Source: Verrucomicrobiia bacterium
Lineage (GTDB): Bacteria; Verrucomicrobiota; Verrucomicrobiia; Limisphaerales; JAEYXS01
Assembly: GCA_036405135.1 (NCBI GenBank)
Contig: DASWYF010000006.1
Location: 1-42,234, forward strand
Direction of reading: 5' to 3'
DNA: 42,234 nt
Part shown: positions 1 to 7,342 of the stretch, one piece after another
How positions within the stretch are numbered: position 1 is the first letter of the stretch
Layout of the letters: every line of letters starts with the position of its first letter
Made by a program: the position numbers and the translations under genes
Notes under the pieces: generated by a model
Told to the model about the DNA's origin: nothing
The model's database searches: none
What the model saw: the letters and a program-made list of their open reading frames with translations, nothing else

Positions 1-2
1 TT

Positions 3-38
3 GAGCCGTTGGAGTTGAAGCAGGAGTTAGAGAGATGA
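3..38 (+). CDS. 3' end of a cassette gene (partial)
   Basis: The open frame entering from the left edge reads EPLELKQELER and stops at TGA 36-38, eleven bases before the R'' core of an attC site. A gene ending just before attC is the normal arrangement of an integron gene cassette, so this is taken as the tail of a preceding cassette gene. Too little remains for a functional call. Confidence 0.5.
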   Translation, partial: EPLELKQELER

Positions 39-48
39 CGACCTTGTG

Positions 49-141
49 GCCTAACCATGCGCTGCAGCGAACCCGGCATGGCGTCGCGGTTGGCAATCGT
101 TGCGTCCCGCGTGCCGGGTCGCTGAGCTTGGGTCGTTAGGC
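49..141 (+). other. attC site (integron recombination site)
   Basis: R'' core GCCTAAC at 49-55 and R' core GTTAGGC at 135-141 bound a 93-bp imperfect inverted repeat. The arm CAGCGAACCCGGCATG pairs with CGTGCCGGGTCGCTG with one base unpaired, matching the extrahelical-base asymmetry used by integron integrases. Length, cores and stem all fit an attC site. The cassette junction would lie between G135 and T136. Confidence 0.85.
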
Positions 142-155
142 GGACTACACGCACT

Positions 156-416
156 GTGAAATCAGACACTCCAATTGTCGTTCGTCGATATCCCGTTTCG
201 TATCTGAGCGATGTCGTGTATTGCACACAGCCGATGACTACCGAGTTGGCTGAGACCATTCGCACGCTGCGGCGCGACCACCGCGTAGATTACGTGCGCC
301 TCGGATTTTATCTCTGCGAGTCAGACCCAGATTCCGGAGCTTCGTTTGGCTTGGGCAAGGCACTCACCGAGCTTGCAGCGCTGCACCTGCAGGAACATGA
401 TCGTGCTTGGATTTAG
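156..416 (+). CDS. small cassette-encoded protein of unknown function
   Basis: An 86-residue product starting at GTG 156, 15 bases inside the cassette that begins after attC. It has no signal peptide or membrane segment. The second half, with a YVRLGF strand followed by a helix and a final acidic-aromatic stretch, resembles the C-terminal half of the next cassette product (YVADIGF then LADLGMSLFLSEY) in pattern, so the two may be distant paralogues. The fold is reminiscent of small alpha/beta cassette proteins such as DUF4279, but this is a weak guess. Function unknown. Confidence 0.55.
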   Translation: MKSDTPIVVRRYPVSYLSDVVYCTQPMTTELAETIRTLRRDHRVDYVRLGFYLCESDPDSGASFGLGKALTELAALHLQEHDRAWI

Positions 417-468
417 TCACATGAAACCCGCGCCGCCGCCATACGCTGACGAGTCAGGCCAAAACTGG

Positions 469-492
469 GCCTAGGCCGAAGCGAACCCGGCC
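469..492 (+). other. degenerate half attC site
   Basis: GCCTAGG at 469-475 followed by AGCGAACCCGGCC resembles the left half (R''-L'') of the attC at 49-141, but no GTTRRRY right half follows before the next gene. This suggests a truncated attC, which would now fuse the two genes into one cassette. Confidence 0.4.
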
Positions 493-534
493 ATCACGCT
501 CCCATCACAATCCCAACCTTTCACTTCGCACATC

Positions 535-846
535 ATGCCTGTGAACATCTACCGGGTGAGGCCTGAGGGAGAAAAGAACGAGCGCATCGCCTGGTTGTGC
601 GACGGCAATTGGCGGCTGCCAGATCAGGCCGAGGCGCTTGAAGCATGGCTGCGGGAGCATCGCGCCACCCTCAAGGCAGATCAGTATGTTGCAGACATTG
701 GCTTTACGCTCCGGGAGGATGCTACCGGAGGTGGCGCGGCCCTTCCTCCCGAGATGATGCGGACGATGGCAGACCTTGGCATGTCGTTATTTTTGTCAGA
801 GTATCCGGGCGACGATGGAGATGAATCCCACAAAGACATGGCCTAA
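535..846 (+). CDS. small cassette-encoded protein of unknown function
   Basis: A 103-residue soluble acidic protein starting at ATG 535. Its stop codon TAA (844-846) lies inside the GCCTAAC core of the following attC, as is common in gene cassettes. It has a helix around residues 31-45 (EALEAWLREHR), a strand with IGFTLRE and a C-terminal helix-strand LADLGMSLFLSEY. The pattern parallels the preceding cassette protein. Possibly a DUF4279-like domain, low confidence. Function unknown. Confidence 0.6.
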   Translation: MPVNIYRVRPEGEKNERIAWLCDGNWRLPDQAEALEAWLREHRATLKADQYVADIGFTLREDATGGGAALPPEMMRTMADLGMSLFLSEYPGDDGDESHKDMA

Positions 847-912
847 CCCTTCGCCCCGCCCCGACAATCGGTTTGTCGTGGTGCAGCGGACCCAGCCCTG
901 AAGCGGTTAGGG
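841..912 (+). other. attC site, last of the cluster
   Basis: GCCTAAC at 841-847 and GTTAGGG at 906-912 enclose 72 bp with an inner hairpin CGACAA/TTGTCG and an imperfect outer stem. R' ends in G rather than the usual pyrimidine, so it may be weak. Host sequence with the asd terminator begins about 40 bp further on, marking this as the edge of the cassette cluster. Confidence 0.65.
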
Positions 913-948
913 GCCCTGCCCTCCAGCCCACTAGGAAACTCATCCCTC

Positions 949-990
949 AGCAAAAAAAAGACGCCCCGGTCTGATCACTCAAACCGGGGC
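949..990 (-). terminator. rho-independent terminator of asd
   Basis: On the minus strand the stem GCCCCGGT/ACCGGGGC (963-970 and 983-990) is followed by a run of eight T (plus-strand A-run at about 950-960). It lies 23 bp after the asd stop. Confidence 0.85.
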
Positions 991-1012
991 TCTCGAATTA
1001 TTTAAAAACAGC

Positions 1013-2017
1013 TTACTTGATCAACTCTTCAGCGATCTGCACGGCGTTCAAAGCCGCACCCTTCAGGAGTTGGTCACCCACCACCCAGAAGCACAGGCCG
1101 TTATCCAGTGCGCAATCCATACGCAGACGGCCCACTTGGCAGTTGTCCTTCTCCGCCACATACAGCGGCAGCGGATATTCCTTCTTCTCTGGATTATCCA
1201 CGATGTCCAGACCCGGCGCCTTCGCCAGCACAGCACGGGCGGCTTCCACCGTCACCGGCTTCTCGAACTCGGCGCTGACCGCGACGGAGTGGGCGCGATA
1301 GACCGGCACACGCACGCAGGTCACGCTCGCGCGGAAACCTTCGTGATGCATGATCTTGCGGCCTTCGTTCTCCATCTTCATCTCTTCCTTCGTGTAACCC
1401 GTCGGCAGGAATGAATCCACCTGCGGCAACACGTTGAAAGCGATCTGATGCGGATAGACTTCCTTCGTCACCGTTTCTCCGGCCACGATCTGGTCCACCT
1501 GATTCTTCAATTCCTCGATCGCCTTCGCGCCCGTGCCGGACACGGCCTGGTAGCTGGAGGCGAACACGCGCTTCACGCCGAACGCCTGATGCAACGGATA
1601 CAGCGCCATCAAGGTGATGGCCGTCGTGCAGTTCGGATTGGCGATGATGCCCTTGTGCTTCTTCACATCGGCGGCATTGATTTCAGGCACCACCAGCGGC
1701 ACCGAGTCATCCATGCGGAAGGCGCTGGAGTTATCCACCACCACGCAACCCGCCGCCACCGCTGCCGGAGCGAATTCCTTCGAGATGCTGCCACCCGCGC
1801 TGAACAGGGCGATGTCGATGCCCTTGAAAGAGTCTTTAGTCAGTTCGGTCACCGTGATCTCTTGACCCTTGAAGGTCAGGGTTTTGCCCACAGAACGGGC
1901 AGAAGCGAGCAACGTCAATTTCCCCACAGGAAAATTGCGACGCTCCAGCGTCTTGATCATCTCGATGCCGACGGCTCCCGTCGCACCGACCACGGCTACA
2001 TGCGGATTCCGGTTCAT
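1013..2017 (-). CDS. asd: aspartate-semialdehyde dehydrogenase
   Basis: A 334-residue cytoplasmic enzyme that reduces aspartyl phosphate to aspartate semialdehyde with NADPH, the branch point to lysine/diaminopimelate, threonine and methionine. Visible features: N-terminal nucleotide-binding motif GATGAVG (residues 11-17), NSSAFR around 96-101, and catalytic NPNCTT with Cys130. The SYQAVSGTG stretch and full length match the bacterial family. It lies downstream of opgH with a repeat-bearing 288-bp spacer, so it probably has its own promoter. It ends at a strong terminator. Confidence 0.95.
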   Translation of the reverse strand: MNRNPHVAVVGATGAVGIEMIKTLERRNFPVGKLTLLASARSVGKTLTFKGQEITVTELTKDSFKGIDIALFSAGGSISKEFAPAAVAAGCVVVDNSSAFRMDDSVPLVVPEINAADVKKHKGIIANPNCTTAITLMALYPLHQAFGVKRVFASSYQAVSGTGAKAIEELKNQVDQIVAGETVTKEVYPHQIAFNVLPQVDSFLPTGYTKEEMKMENEGRKIMHHEGFRASVTCVRVPVYRAHSVAVSAEFEKPVTVEAARAVLAKAPGLDIVDNPEKKEYPLPLYVAEKDNCQVGRLRMDCALDNGLCFWVVGDQLLKGAALNAVQIAEELIK

Positions 2018-2148
2018 ATACGATACAAACTGACTAATCTAACTAAACAAAGGGCGGCAACTATACCCACGGCGGGCAGAGTGTCAATGAGGGCAAAAAC
2101 GGAGAAAAACTCAAGCAACTCTGCACGCAACGACGAAGCACTGCGTCC

Positions 2149-2299
2149 GTGCTGCCGGATTCCAGCCGGCAGTAAGAAGAGGTCCGCCGTAACACATTGT
2201 TTAAGCACTGACCTGGCGGTGACTCACAAACCAGCTTTTGATTTATATAACCCCAGACGTCATCCATGCCCTTTACTGCCGGCTGGAATCCGGCAGCAC
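2149..2299. repeat. inverted pair of CTGCCGG palindromic elements
   Basis: Two copies of a 27-bp element (2149-2175 and 2273-2299) lie in opposite orientation about 100 bp apart in the spacer between opgH and asd. Each is itself a hairpin, CTGCCGG-ATTCCAG-CCGGCAG. Near-identical copies occur in the prophage at 35733, 37685 and 40130. I see no gene in 2018-2305, which probably also holds the asd promoter. Confidence 0.8.
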
Positions 2300-2305
2300 A
2301 TTGTA

Positions 2306-4456
2306 TCAATTCCGCGCGTATTTCCGGATCGCCTTCTGCCACCAAGGCGCCAGCGTTTCATTCGGTCGCTGCCACACTTGATGATGCAGCCAGGACATCA
2401 CGCGGGAATCCGCCAGCACCAGCATCCGCTCGGCAGGCTTCAACGCATCCGGTCCTTCCGCCAAAAGCTTCTCGCCGTATTCACGCACCTCGGGCCGCGC
2501 CACACCGATCTGCGCGAGCATCTCCGCATACTGCGGGTTCAGCCACTTCTCCCGTTGCAGCGAGACGTGGATGGCGTTCACATACGGATCAATCACCGCG
2601 ATGGCCAATCCCGAACCGCTCGCGAAAGGCTCACCGGAACCCGATTCATCCAGCGCCTTCATCCGCTCGCGCAGACGCTTGATCTCGGGTGGCGGCAAAA
2701 TCTCTTCCGGCGTCATGAACAGGCCGGATGTGCGCGCGCGCTCACCCCATGTCGCCCGGCTCGTGAAGACACTCATGGGAATGGAGATCACCATGCCTGC
2801 GCACACTGGCGCGAACCACCAGAACGTCGGCTGATCCAAGCGCCACACCGCATAACCCCACACCAAACCGATGGCCGTATGCGCCCAATGATTCCGCACC
2901 GCATGCGCCCACGAGATGCCATCGGAACCACGGTTTTGCGTGCCCCAATTCACCCCGATGCCGAACAAAATCGTGGTCACAAACTTCGAGTGCCACAACA
3001 TCTGCAAGGGCGCTTGGAGCGAAGAAAAAGTCGTTTCCACGATCGCACTGGTGATGGCATGGCGCATTCCGCCGAAGGCCAAGGCACGTTGCTTATCCCG
3101 TGCAAGATCGATGAGCGCGAGCACCTTCGGCAGGAAAATCACCGTCATGCAGATGCCGAAGATGAGGAACGCGTGCTGCATCCCGTCCACCTTCAAGAAC
3201 GGTGTGAACGCATGCACAGTGATATCCGAGAGACCGGACAATTCCCGCGACCACAAAATGAAATTGAACGTGAGCAGGAACAGCAACCACAGCGGGCTGG
3301 AGAGATAACCGAAGATGCCCATGAGCAGATGGATCCGGCTCACTCCGCGCAGACCTTTAGCGAACACCACCATCGCATGCTGCATGTTACCCTGGCACCA
3401 GCGGCGATCGCGTTGCGCGTTCTCGATCATGTCCTGGGGCGCTTCCTCGTAGCTGCCTTCCAAGTCATACGCGAACCAAATCTGCCAGTTCTCCTTCAGC
3501 ATCAGTGCAGCCTCTACGAAGTCATGGCTGAGGATTTGCCCACCGAACGGCTTGCGGCCCGGCAGATGCGGCAGGTCGCAGAACTGGATGAACGGCTCCG
3601 TGCGGATGATCGCATTATGCCCCCAGTAATTGCCGAAATTCTGCGACCAATAATTCAGGCCGGAGATGAAGATCGGTGCATACAGGCGATTGGCAAATTG
3701 CTGGATACGGCCGAAGAGCGATTCCGCATTTACCAACGCAGGCACGGTCTGAATGAGGCCCACTTCCGGGTTCACTTCCATGAGGCGCACCATGTCCAGG
3801 ATGGTCGCACCGCGCATGATGCTGTCCGCATCGAACACGATGAAGTAACGATAGCGACGGCCCCAATTCGTCAGGAAGTCATGGATGTTACCGCTCTTCT
3901 TCGCCTCGTTGTTCACGCGGCGGCGGTAATTGATCTTGCCGATGGCATCCAGATCACGCGCGAGGTCCAGCCAACGTTTCTCTTCCTCCACCCATTTATC
4001 CGGGTTCGTGGAATCACTCAGGATGTAGAAGTCGAAGTGCTCGATCTCACCGGCCTTTTGCAGGGAACGATACGCTGCGCGCAGACGTTCATACACGCGC
4101 GCCACGTCTTCATTATAGATCGGGAAAACAATCGCCGTGCTGATGCCCTTGATGTCGTGCGAACGGTAGTCGTTCAACTGCGTGAGGCGGCTGTTATCGC
4201 CAATCAGGCGGATGAAGAAGCCGAAGATGGCGTTCATACATCCTATGCTGCACAGCAAGAAGAGGATGGTGAACAACGCGAGCAAGATGGTCTTGCTGAT
4301 GGACCAATCCGTCCGCCACATCAGGTCCGCGAACAACCAGGAGACAAAACCTGTGAGCAACAGCGCCGAAGAATAGAAAAAGAAAACACGATGTCCCCGC
4401 CGCACGCGCGGCTGGGAAATGATAGTCGGATTCGGCTGATTGGCAGCAGGACTCAT
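2306..4456 (-). CDS. opgH: glucans biosynthesis glucosyltransferase OpgH
   Basis: A 716-residue inner-membrane GT2 glycosyltransferase that builds and exports the beta-glucan backbone of osmoregulated periplasmic glucans. Seen: two N-terminal membrane segments (residues about 23-43 and 55-85), FPIYNED, DADS (the DxD metal/UDP site, about residue 210), HDFVEAAL, the acceptor motif QRDRRW, and several later membrane segments. Start chosen at ATG 4456, eight bases after AGAGGGG. The upstream in-frame extension to 4522 overlaps the previous gene. The protein is shorter at its N-terminus than E. coli OpgH (847 residues); a separate small membrane gene sits immediately before it. Confidence 0.93.
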   Translation of the reverse strand: MSPAANQPNPTIISQPRVRRGHRVFFFYSSALLLTGFVSWLFADLMWRTDWSISKTILLALFTILFLLCSIGCMNAIFGFFIRLIGDNSRLTQLNDYRSHDIKGISTAIVFPIYNEDVARVYERLRAAYRSLQKAGEIEHFDFYILSDSTNPDKWVEEEKRWLDLARDLDAIGKINYRRRVNNEAKKSGNIHDFLTNWGRRYRYFIVFDADSIMRGATILDMVRLMEVNPEVGLIQTVPALVNAESLFGRIQQFANRLYAPIFISGLNYWSQNFGNYWGHNAIIRTEPFIQFCDLPHLPGRKPFGGQILSHDFVEAALMLKENWQIWFAYDLEGSYEEAPQDMIENAQRDRRWCQGNMQHAMVVFAKGLRGVSRIHLLMGIFGYLSSPLWLLFLLTFNFILWSRELSGLSDITVHAFTPFLKVDGMQHAFLIFGICMTVIFLPKVLALIDLARDKQRALAFGGMRHAITSAIVETTFSSLQAPLQMLWHSKFVTTILFGIGVNWGTQNRGSDGISWAHAVRNHWAHTAIGLVWGYAVWRLDQPTFWWFAPVCAGMVISIPMSVFTSRATWGERARTSGLFMTPEEILPPPEIKRLRERMKALDESGSGEPFASGSGLAIAVIDPYVNAIHVSLQREKWLNPQYAEMLAQIGVARPEVREYGEKLLAEGPDALKPAERMLVLADSRVMSWLHHQVWQRPNETLAPWWQKAIRKYARN

Positions 4457-4470
4457 GAATGAAACCCCTC

Positions 4471-5046
4471 TCAGTGGGTCAGGATGAAGATGACGATCAG
4501 CGCGATCCAGAACAGGATCCACACCGAGAACATCTTGAAGTAAGGCAAGCGGCTGAAGCTATCCAGCGTGGCGATCGGTCCCAAGTCCAGCGGACGCGGC
4601 ACCATCTTGGACAATTGGAAATCCGGACCTGCACGCAGGTACGTCTCACGCATCGCTGTGACAAACTCTTCCGGCCAAGGTCCTGGACGCAGGAACTGAT
4701 CCTGCCACTTGCCCGGCATGTCCGCGAGGAGGAGTGATAACCGTCCACGGGTGGAGAGTTGCTGGTCCACGTTCGTCGGTTGCTCTTGCAGCACTTCGGC
4801 GAACCATGTGGTCACCAGCTTGTCCATCTCTTCGGCGGCGATCTCAGTGGCGCTGCGTTGTGGCTCCTTTGGCGCGCGATGCATCGCCCGCTCGATGACA
4901 TGGATGACCAGTTGGCCGAGCAACACCTTGTTCTGGATGCGCAAAGCATGGAAATAGCTCTCCACCTTGGCGTAGGCAGAGTTCCATTCTTCCAGCGTCC
5001 GGCCAGCAAGCTGTCCGGGCGGGTGCGCGAACTGGGTTAGGTCCAT
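4471..5046 (-). CDS. tail-anchored membrane protein between opgG and opgH
   Basis: A 191-residue protein, mainly helical and soluble, ending in one hydrophobic C-terminal segment (FKMFSVWILFWIALIVIFIL) that could anchor it in the inner membrane. Start taken at ATG 5046, four bases after the opgG stop. An alternative GTG at 5085 would overlap opgG. It sits 14 bp before opgH in the same transcript. I do not recognise a family. Since OpgH here lacks the long cytoplasmic N-terminal region of proteobacterial OpgH, this may supply an equivalent or regulatory part; that is inference from position only. Confidence 0.75.
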   Translation of the reverse strand: MDLTQFAHPPGQLAGRTLEEWNSAYAKVESYFHALRIQNKVLLGQLVIHVIERAMHRAPKEPQRSATEIAAEEMDKLVTTWFAEVLQEQPTNVDQQLSTRGRLSLLLADMPGKWQDQFLRPGPWPEEFVTAMRETYLRAGPDFQLSKMVPRPLDLGPIATLDSFSRLPYFKMFSVWILFWIALIVIFILTH

Positions 5047-5050
5047 GGGT

Positions 5051-6610
5051 TTAGGGCGGGCTCCAGTGGTAGGTCCACGTTTCACTCACCACCTGGTCGC
5101 GGTGTTTGAGAGTGCAACGAATGTCCACTGGCTCCTTATTGCCCGCTTTCGGCTCCATCTTCAATACCACGCGCCACGTATTATCAAAGGGGTTCTTGAA
5201 AACCTGGTTGTCCGTGATAACCGCGTTCGCGCTGCAACTGGCGATGGCTTTCGGCGCATCGTTCTCCGGGATGTCCTTGAGCTTCGGTCCGCCGAAATCG
5301 ATCGCGATCTGACGCCACTTGGGGTTCGGCCCATCGGCACCGATACGCGTGTTCAAAACGATGTTCTCCGAGAGCTTCTGATCCGTCTCCCGCGTCCACT
5401 TCATGCGGTAACCGAACCTGAACGGCTCCATGGGTTTAGGCATCTTCTTGGGATTCCAGAACGCCACGATATTATCCAAGCCCTCGTAATTCGTACTCAA
5501 CTCCAGCAGATGCACCTCGCCCTCACCCCAATCGCTATGCGGCTGAATCCACACGCTCGGAACCTGTTGGTAGTAGTTAAAGAGATCTTGGTAGTTCTGG
5601 TAGTTCCGCTCGCGCTGGAGCAGGCCGAAGCCGCGCAAACCGGGCAAGGCAAACGCCTGATGGCGCATCACGGAGGCGTTGTTCAAGGGACGCCACAACG
5701 TCTCGCCGGTGGTCGATTTGATCAGCAAGCCATCGGAGTCATGCACTTCGGGGCGGTAATCATCGAACTTGCGCTCTGAGTTCTTGCCGAACCAGAACAT
5801 GCTAGTGAGCGGGGCCATGCCGATAGTCTTCAACGGTTTTTTGCTGGCATCAGCCGCCTTGATCAGGTCTGGCTTGCGGATGTAGAGGACGGCTTCGATA
5901 TCTGCGACTGTCGTCTCTCCGGGCACGATACGGAACTTGTAGGCACCCGTGCAGCTCACGCTGTCCAAGACGGCGTAGAGGACCAGTTCTTTGCTGCCAG
6001 CTTCGGGCTTGCCCAGCCACCAATCCGTGAAGATCGGGAATTCCTCCGGGCGATCCGTCTCACCGGAATCCAACGCCAGACCGCGGGCTGATTGACCATA
6101 ACGCTGGCCTGCCCCTAACAAACGAAAGTAACTGGCGCCCAAGAAAGAACCCAGTTCATCCATTTTATTCGGTGAGTTCACCGGATAGAGGACCTTGAAC
6201 CCAGCATACCCTGTCCGAGCCGGGACTTGGTTCTCCAGCTTGGAATTCCGGTAATTGAAGAAATCCTGCACGAAACGGATATTCTGCACATGCGTGGCCG
6301 AGAACTCGTTCACATGCACCGGCTCCTGGTAGATATAGCCAGGGTGAAAGAACTCGACCCGGAACGGCAGCTTGTCTGCCCCCCAAAGGGCGCGGTCGGA
6401 CCGAAATTGGATTTCCCGGTAGGTATCGTAGGTCAGGTCACGCAGCACTGCCGGCAGCTCGGCACGGGGGGAACGGAAAGGCTTAAGCGCCCGCTCTTCC
6501 GCCCGCTTCGCCACGTAATCAAGGTCCAACTGGACGGATTGCGCTGCCTCAGCCAGTTGCCCGGCGAAGCATAATCCGACCAAAAACCACGCTAAAACAC
6601 TGCATTTCAT
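5051..6610 (-). CDS. opgG: periplasmic glucans biosynthesis protein OpgG/OpgD family
   Basis: A 519-residue periplasmic protein of the MdoG family, needed to process or branch osmoregulated periplasmic glucans made by OpgH. Start chosen at ATG 6610 because it begins a clear signal peptide (MKCSVLAWFLVGLC, then a cleavage region near AEA-AQ). The longer frame from 6715 would place charged residues before it. Family landmarks include YLGASYFR-like FLGASYFR, RGLALDSGE and the ERNYQNYQD region. First gene of the opgG-small gene-opgH cluster, a well-known pairing. Confidence 0.92.
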   Translation of the reverse strand: MKCSVLAWFLVGLCFAGQLAEAAQSVQLDLDYVAKRAEERALKPFRSPRAELPAVLRDLTYDTYREIQFRSDRALWGADKLPFRVEFFHPGYIYQEPVHVNEFSATHVQNIRFVQDFFNYRNSKLENQVPARTGYAGFKVLYPVNSPNKMDELGSFLGASYFRLLGAGQRYGQSARGLALDSGETDRPEEFPIFTDWWLGKPEAGSKELVLYAVLDSVSCTGAYKFRIVPGETTVADIEAVLYIRKPDLIKAADASKKPLKTIGMAPLTSMFWFGKNSERKFDDYRPEVHDSDGLLIKSTTGETLWRPLNNASVMRHQAFALPGLRGFGLLQRERNYQNYQDLFNYYQQVPSVWIQPHSDWGEGEVHLLELSTNYEGLDNIVAFWNPKKMPKPMEPFRFGYRMKWTRETDQKLSENIVLNTRIGADGPNPKWRQIAIDFGGPKLKDIPENDAPKAIASCSANAVITDNQVFKNPFDNTWRVVLKMEPKAGNKEPVDIRCTLKHRDQVVSETWTYHWSPP

Positions 6611-6760
6611 CTTCTTTTGCCTGACCCCAAGCGGGGCAAACAGGCGCGGAACGGTATAACAGCCTCGGCACTTTGCAAGCCCCCTTCGGATTAACTTAGT
6701 TAAAAGAAATATCAACTAAGAGAAGTGGATATTGGATAGGTCGGTGTGGATTGTGAGTTT

Positions 6761-6808
6761 TTAAATCAAACTTTCAGACTGTCTTCCAACGCCTTTTCAA
6801 ATGGAAAG
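6761..6808 (+). repeat. copy of a TAAATCAAACTT upstream element
   Basis: TTAAATCAAACTT followed after about 27 bases by CAAATGG-AAAG. The same arrangement recurs at 11661-11706. Both lie upstream of a plus-strand start (6861 and 11715). Could be a shared promoter or regulatory motif or a dispersed repeat. Confidence 0.35.
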
Positions 6809-6860
6809 GCTCGCCGGTTGACGAGTTGCAAATCCCAAACCTTCCGGGCATGGTATTGGC

Positions 6861-7046
6861 ATGAGCGATAAGGAACTGGCTCTCGAGACCATTCGCAATC
6901 TGCCGGAAGAATCGAGCTTGGAGGATATCTCCAGTCGGTTGGAATACTTATCAGCGATACGCAAAGGCTTGGATGATGTAGAGCGTGGAGATATCATCCC
7001 GCACGAGGAAGTCAAACGCCAGCTTGAAGTTCTTTTGGTGAACTAA
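6861..7046 (+). CDS. antitoxin-like small protein, no toxin partner
   Basis: A 61-residue charged helical protein, with SSLEDISSRLEYLSAIRKGLDDVERGDIIPHEEV in pieces typical of small addiction-module antitoxins that precede RelE/ParE toxins. No toxin frame follows in the 39 bp to the next gene, so the partner appears to be lost. Family assignment is from pattern only. Confidence 0.6.
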   Translation: MSDKELALETIRNLPEESSLEDISSRLEYLSAIRKGLDDVERGDIIPHEEVKRQLEVLLVN

Positions 7047-7085
7047 GAAATTGGATAACATCGAAAACCGCTTATCTTTTCTTTC

Positions 7086-7307
7086 ATGAGCATAGAACAA
7101 ATCGCCCAAGAAGCTTTACGCCTGTCACCGCGTGACCGGGCGTTGTTGGCTGAAACGATTTGGGAAAGCCTGACCGACCCTGATTGCAGTCCCCAAACTT
7201 CAGAAGAAGATTTGGTGGCTTTGGCTCAATCGCGCGATGCAGAGATTGAATCGGGCAAAGTCACACCGTTGACGCATTCAGAGTTGATGGCACGTGTCCG
7301 TTCATGA
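7086..7307 (+). CDS. addiction-module antitoxin (Unstab_antitox-like)
   Basis: A 73-residue protein matching the putative addiction module component family: LSPRDRALLAETIWESL, then an acidic middle and a conserved EIESGKVTPLTHSELMARVR tail. Such antitoxins neutralise RelE/ParE-type toxins and repress their own operon. Its stop TGA overlaps the ATG of a toxin start at 7304, the usual coupling, but the toxin is interrupted by a REP element after 13 codons. Confidence 0.8.
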   Translation: MSIEQIAQEALRLSPRDRALLAETIWESLTDPDCSPQTSEEDLVALAQSRDAEIESGKVTPLTHSELMARVRS

Positions 7308-7342
7308 GGCTGGAATACCATCCAGCAGTTGCTCCTGCTTTT
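7304..7342 (+). pseudogene. RelE/ParE-type toxin, 5' remnant
   Basis: ATGA-overlapping frame encoding MRLEYHPAVAPAF, the typical first strand of a RelE/ParE toxin. The frame enters the inverted repeat of the RAYT element at 7343 and stops soon after. No toxin-like sequence resumes beyond 8021, so the rest is deleted, not just split. Confidence 0.6.

Noticed and set aside
722..943. 73-residue minus-strand frame across the last cassette end
   Set aside because: It spans an attC site and overlaps the cassette gene antisense; no coding features.
1448..4462. 1004-residue plus-strand open frame over asd and opgH
   Set aside because: It is the antisense shadow of two well-recognised genes, with His/Arg-rich composition and no family features.
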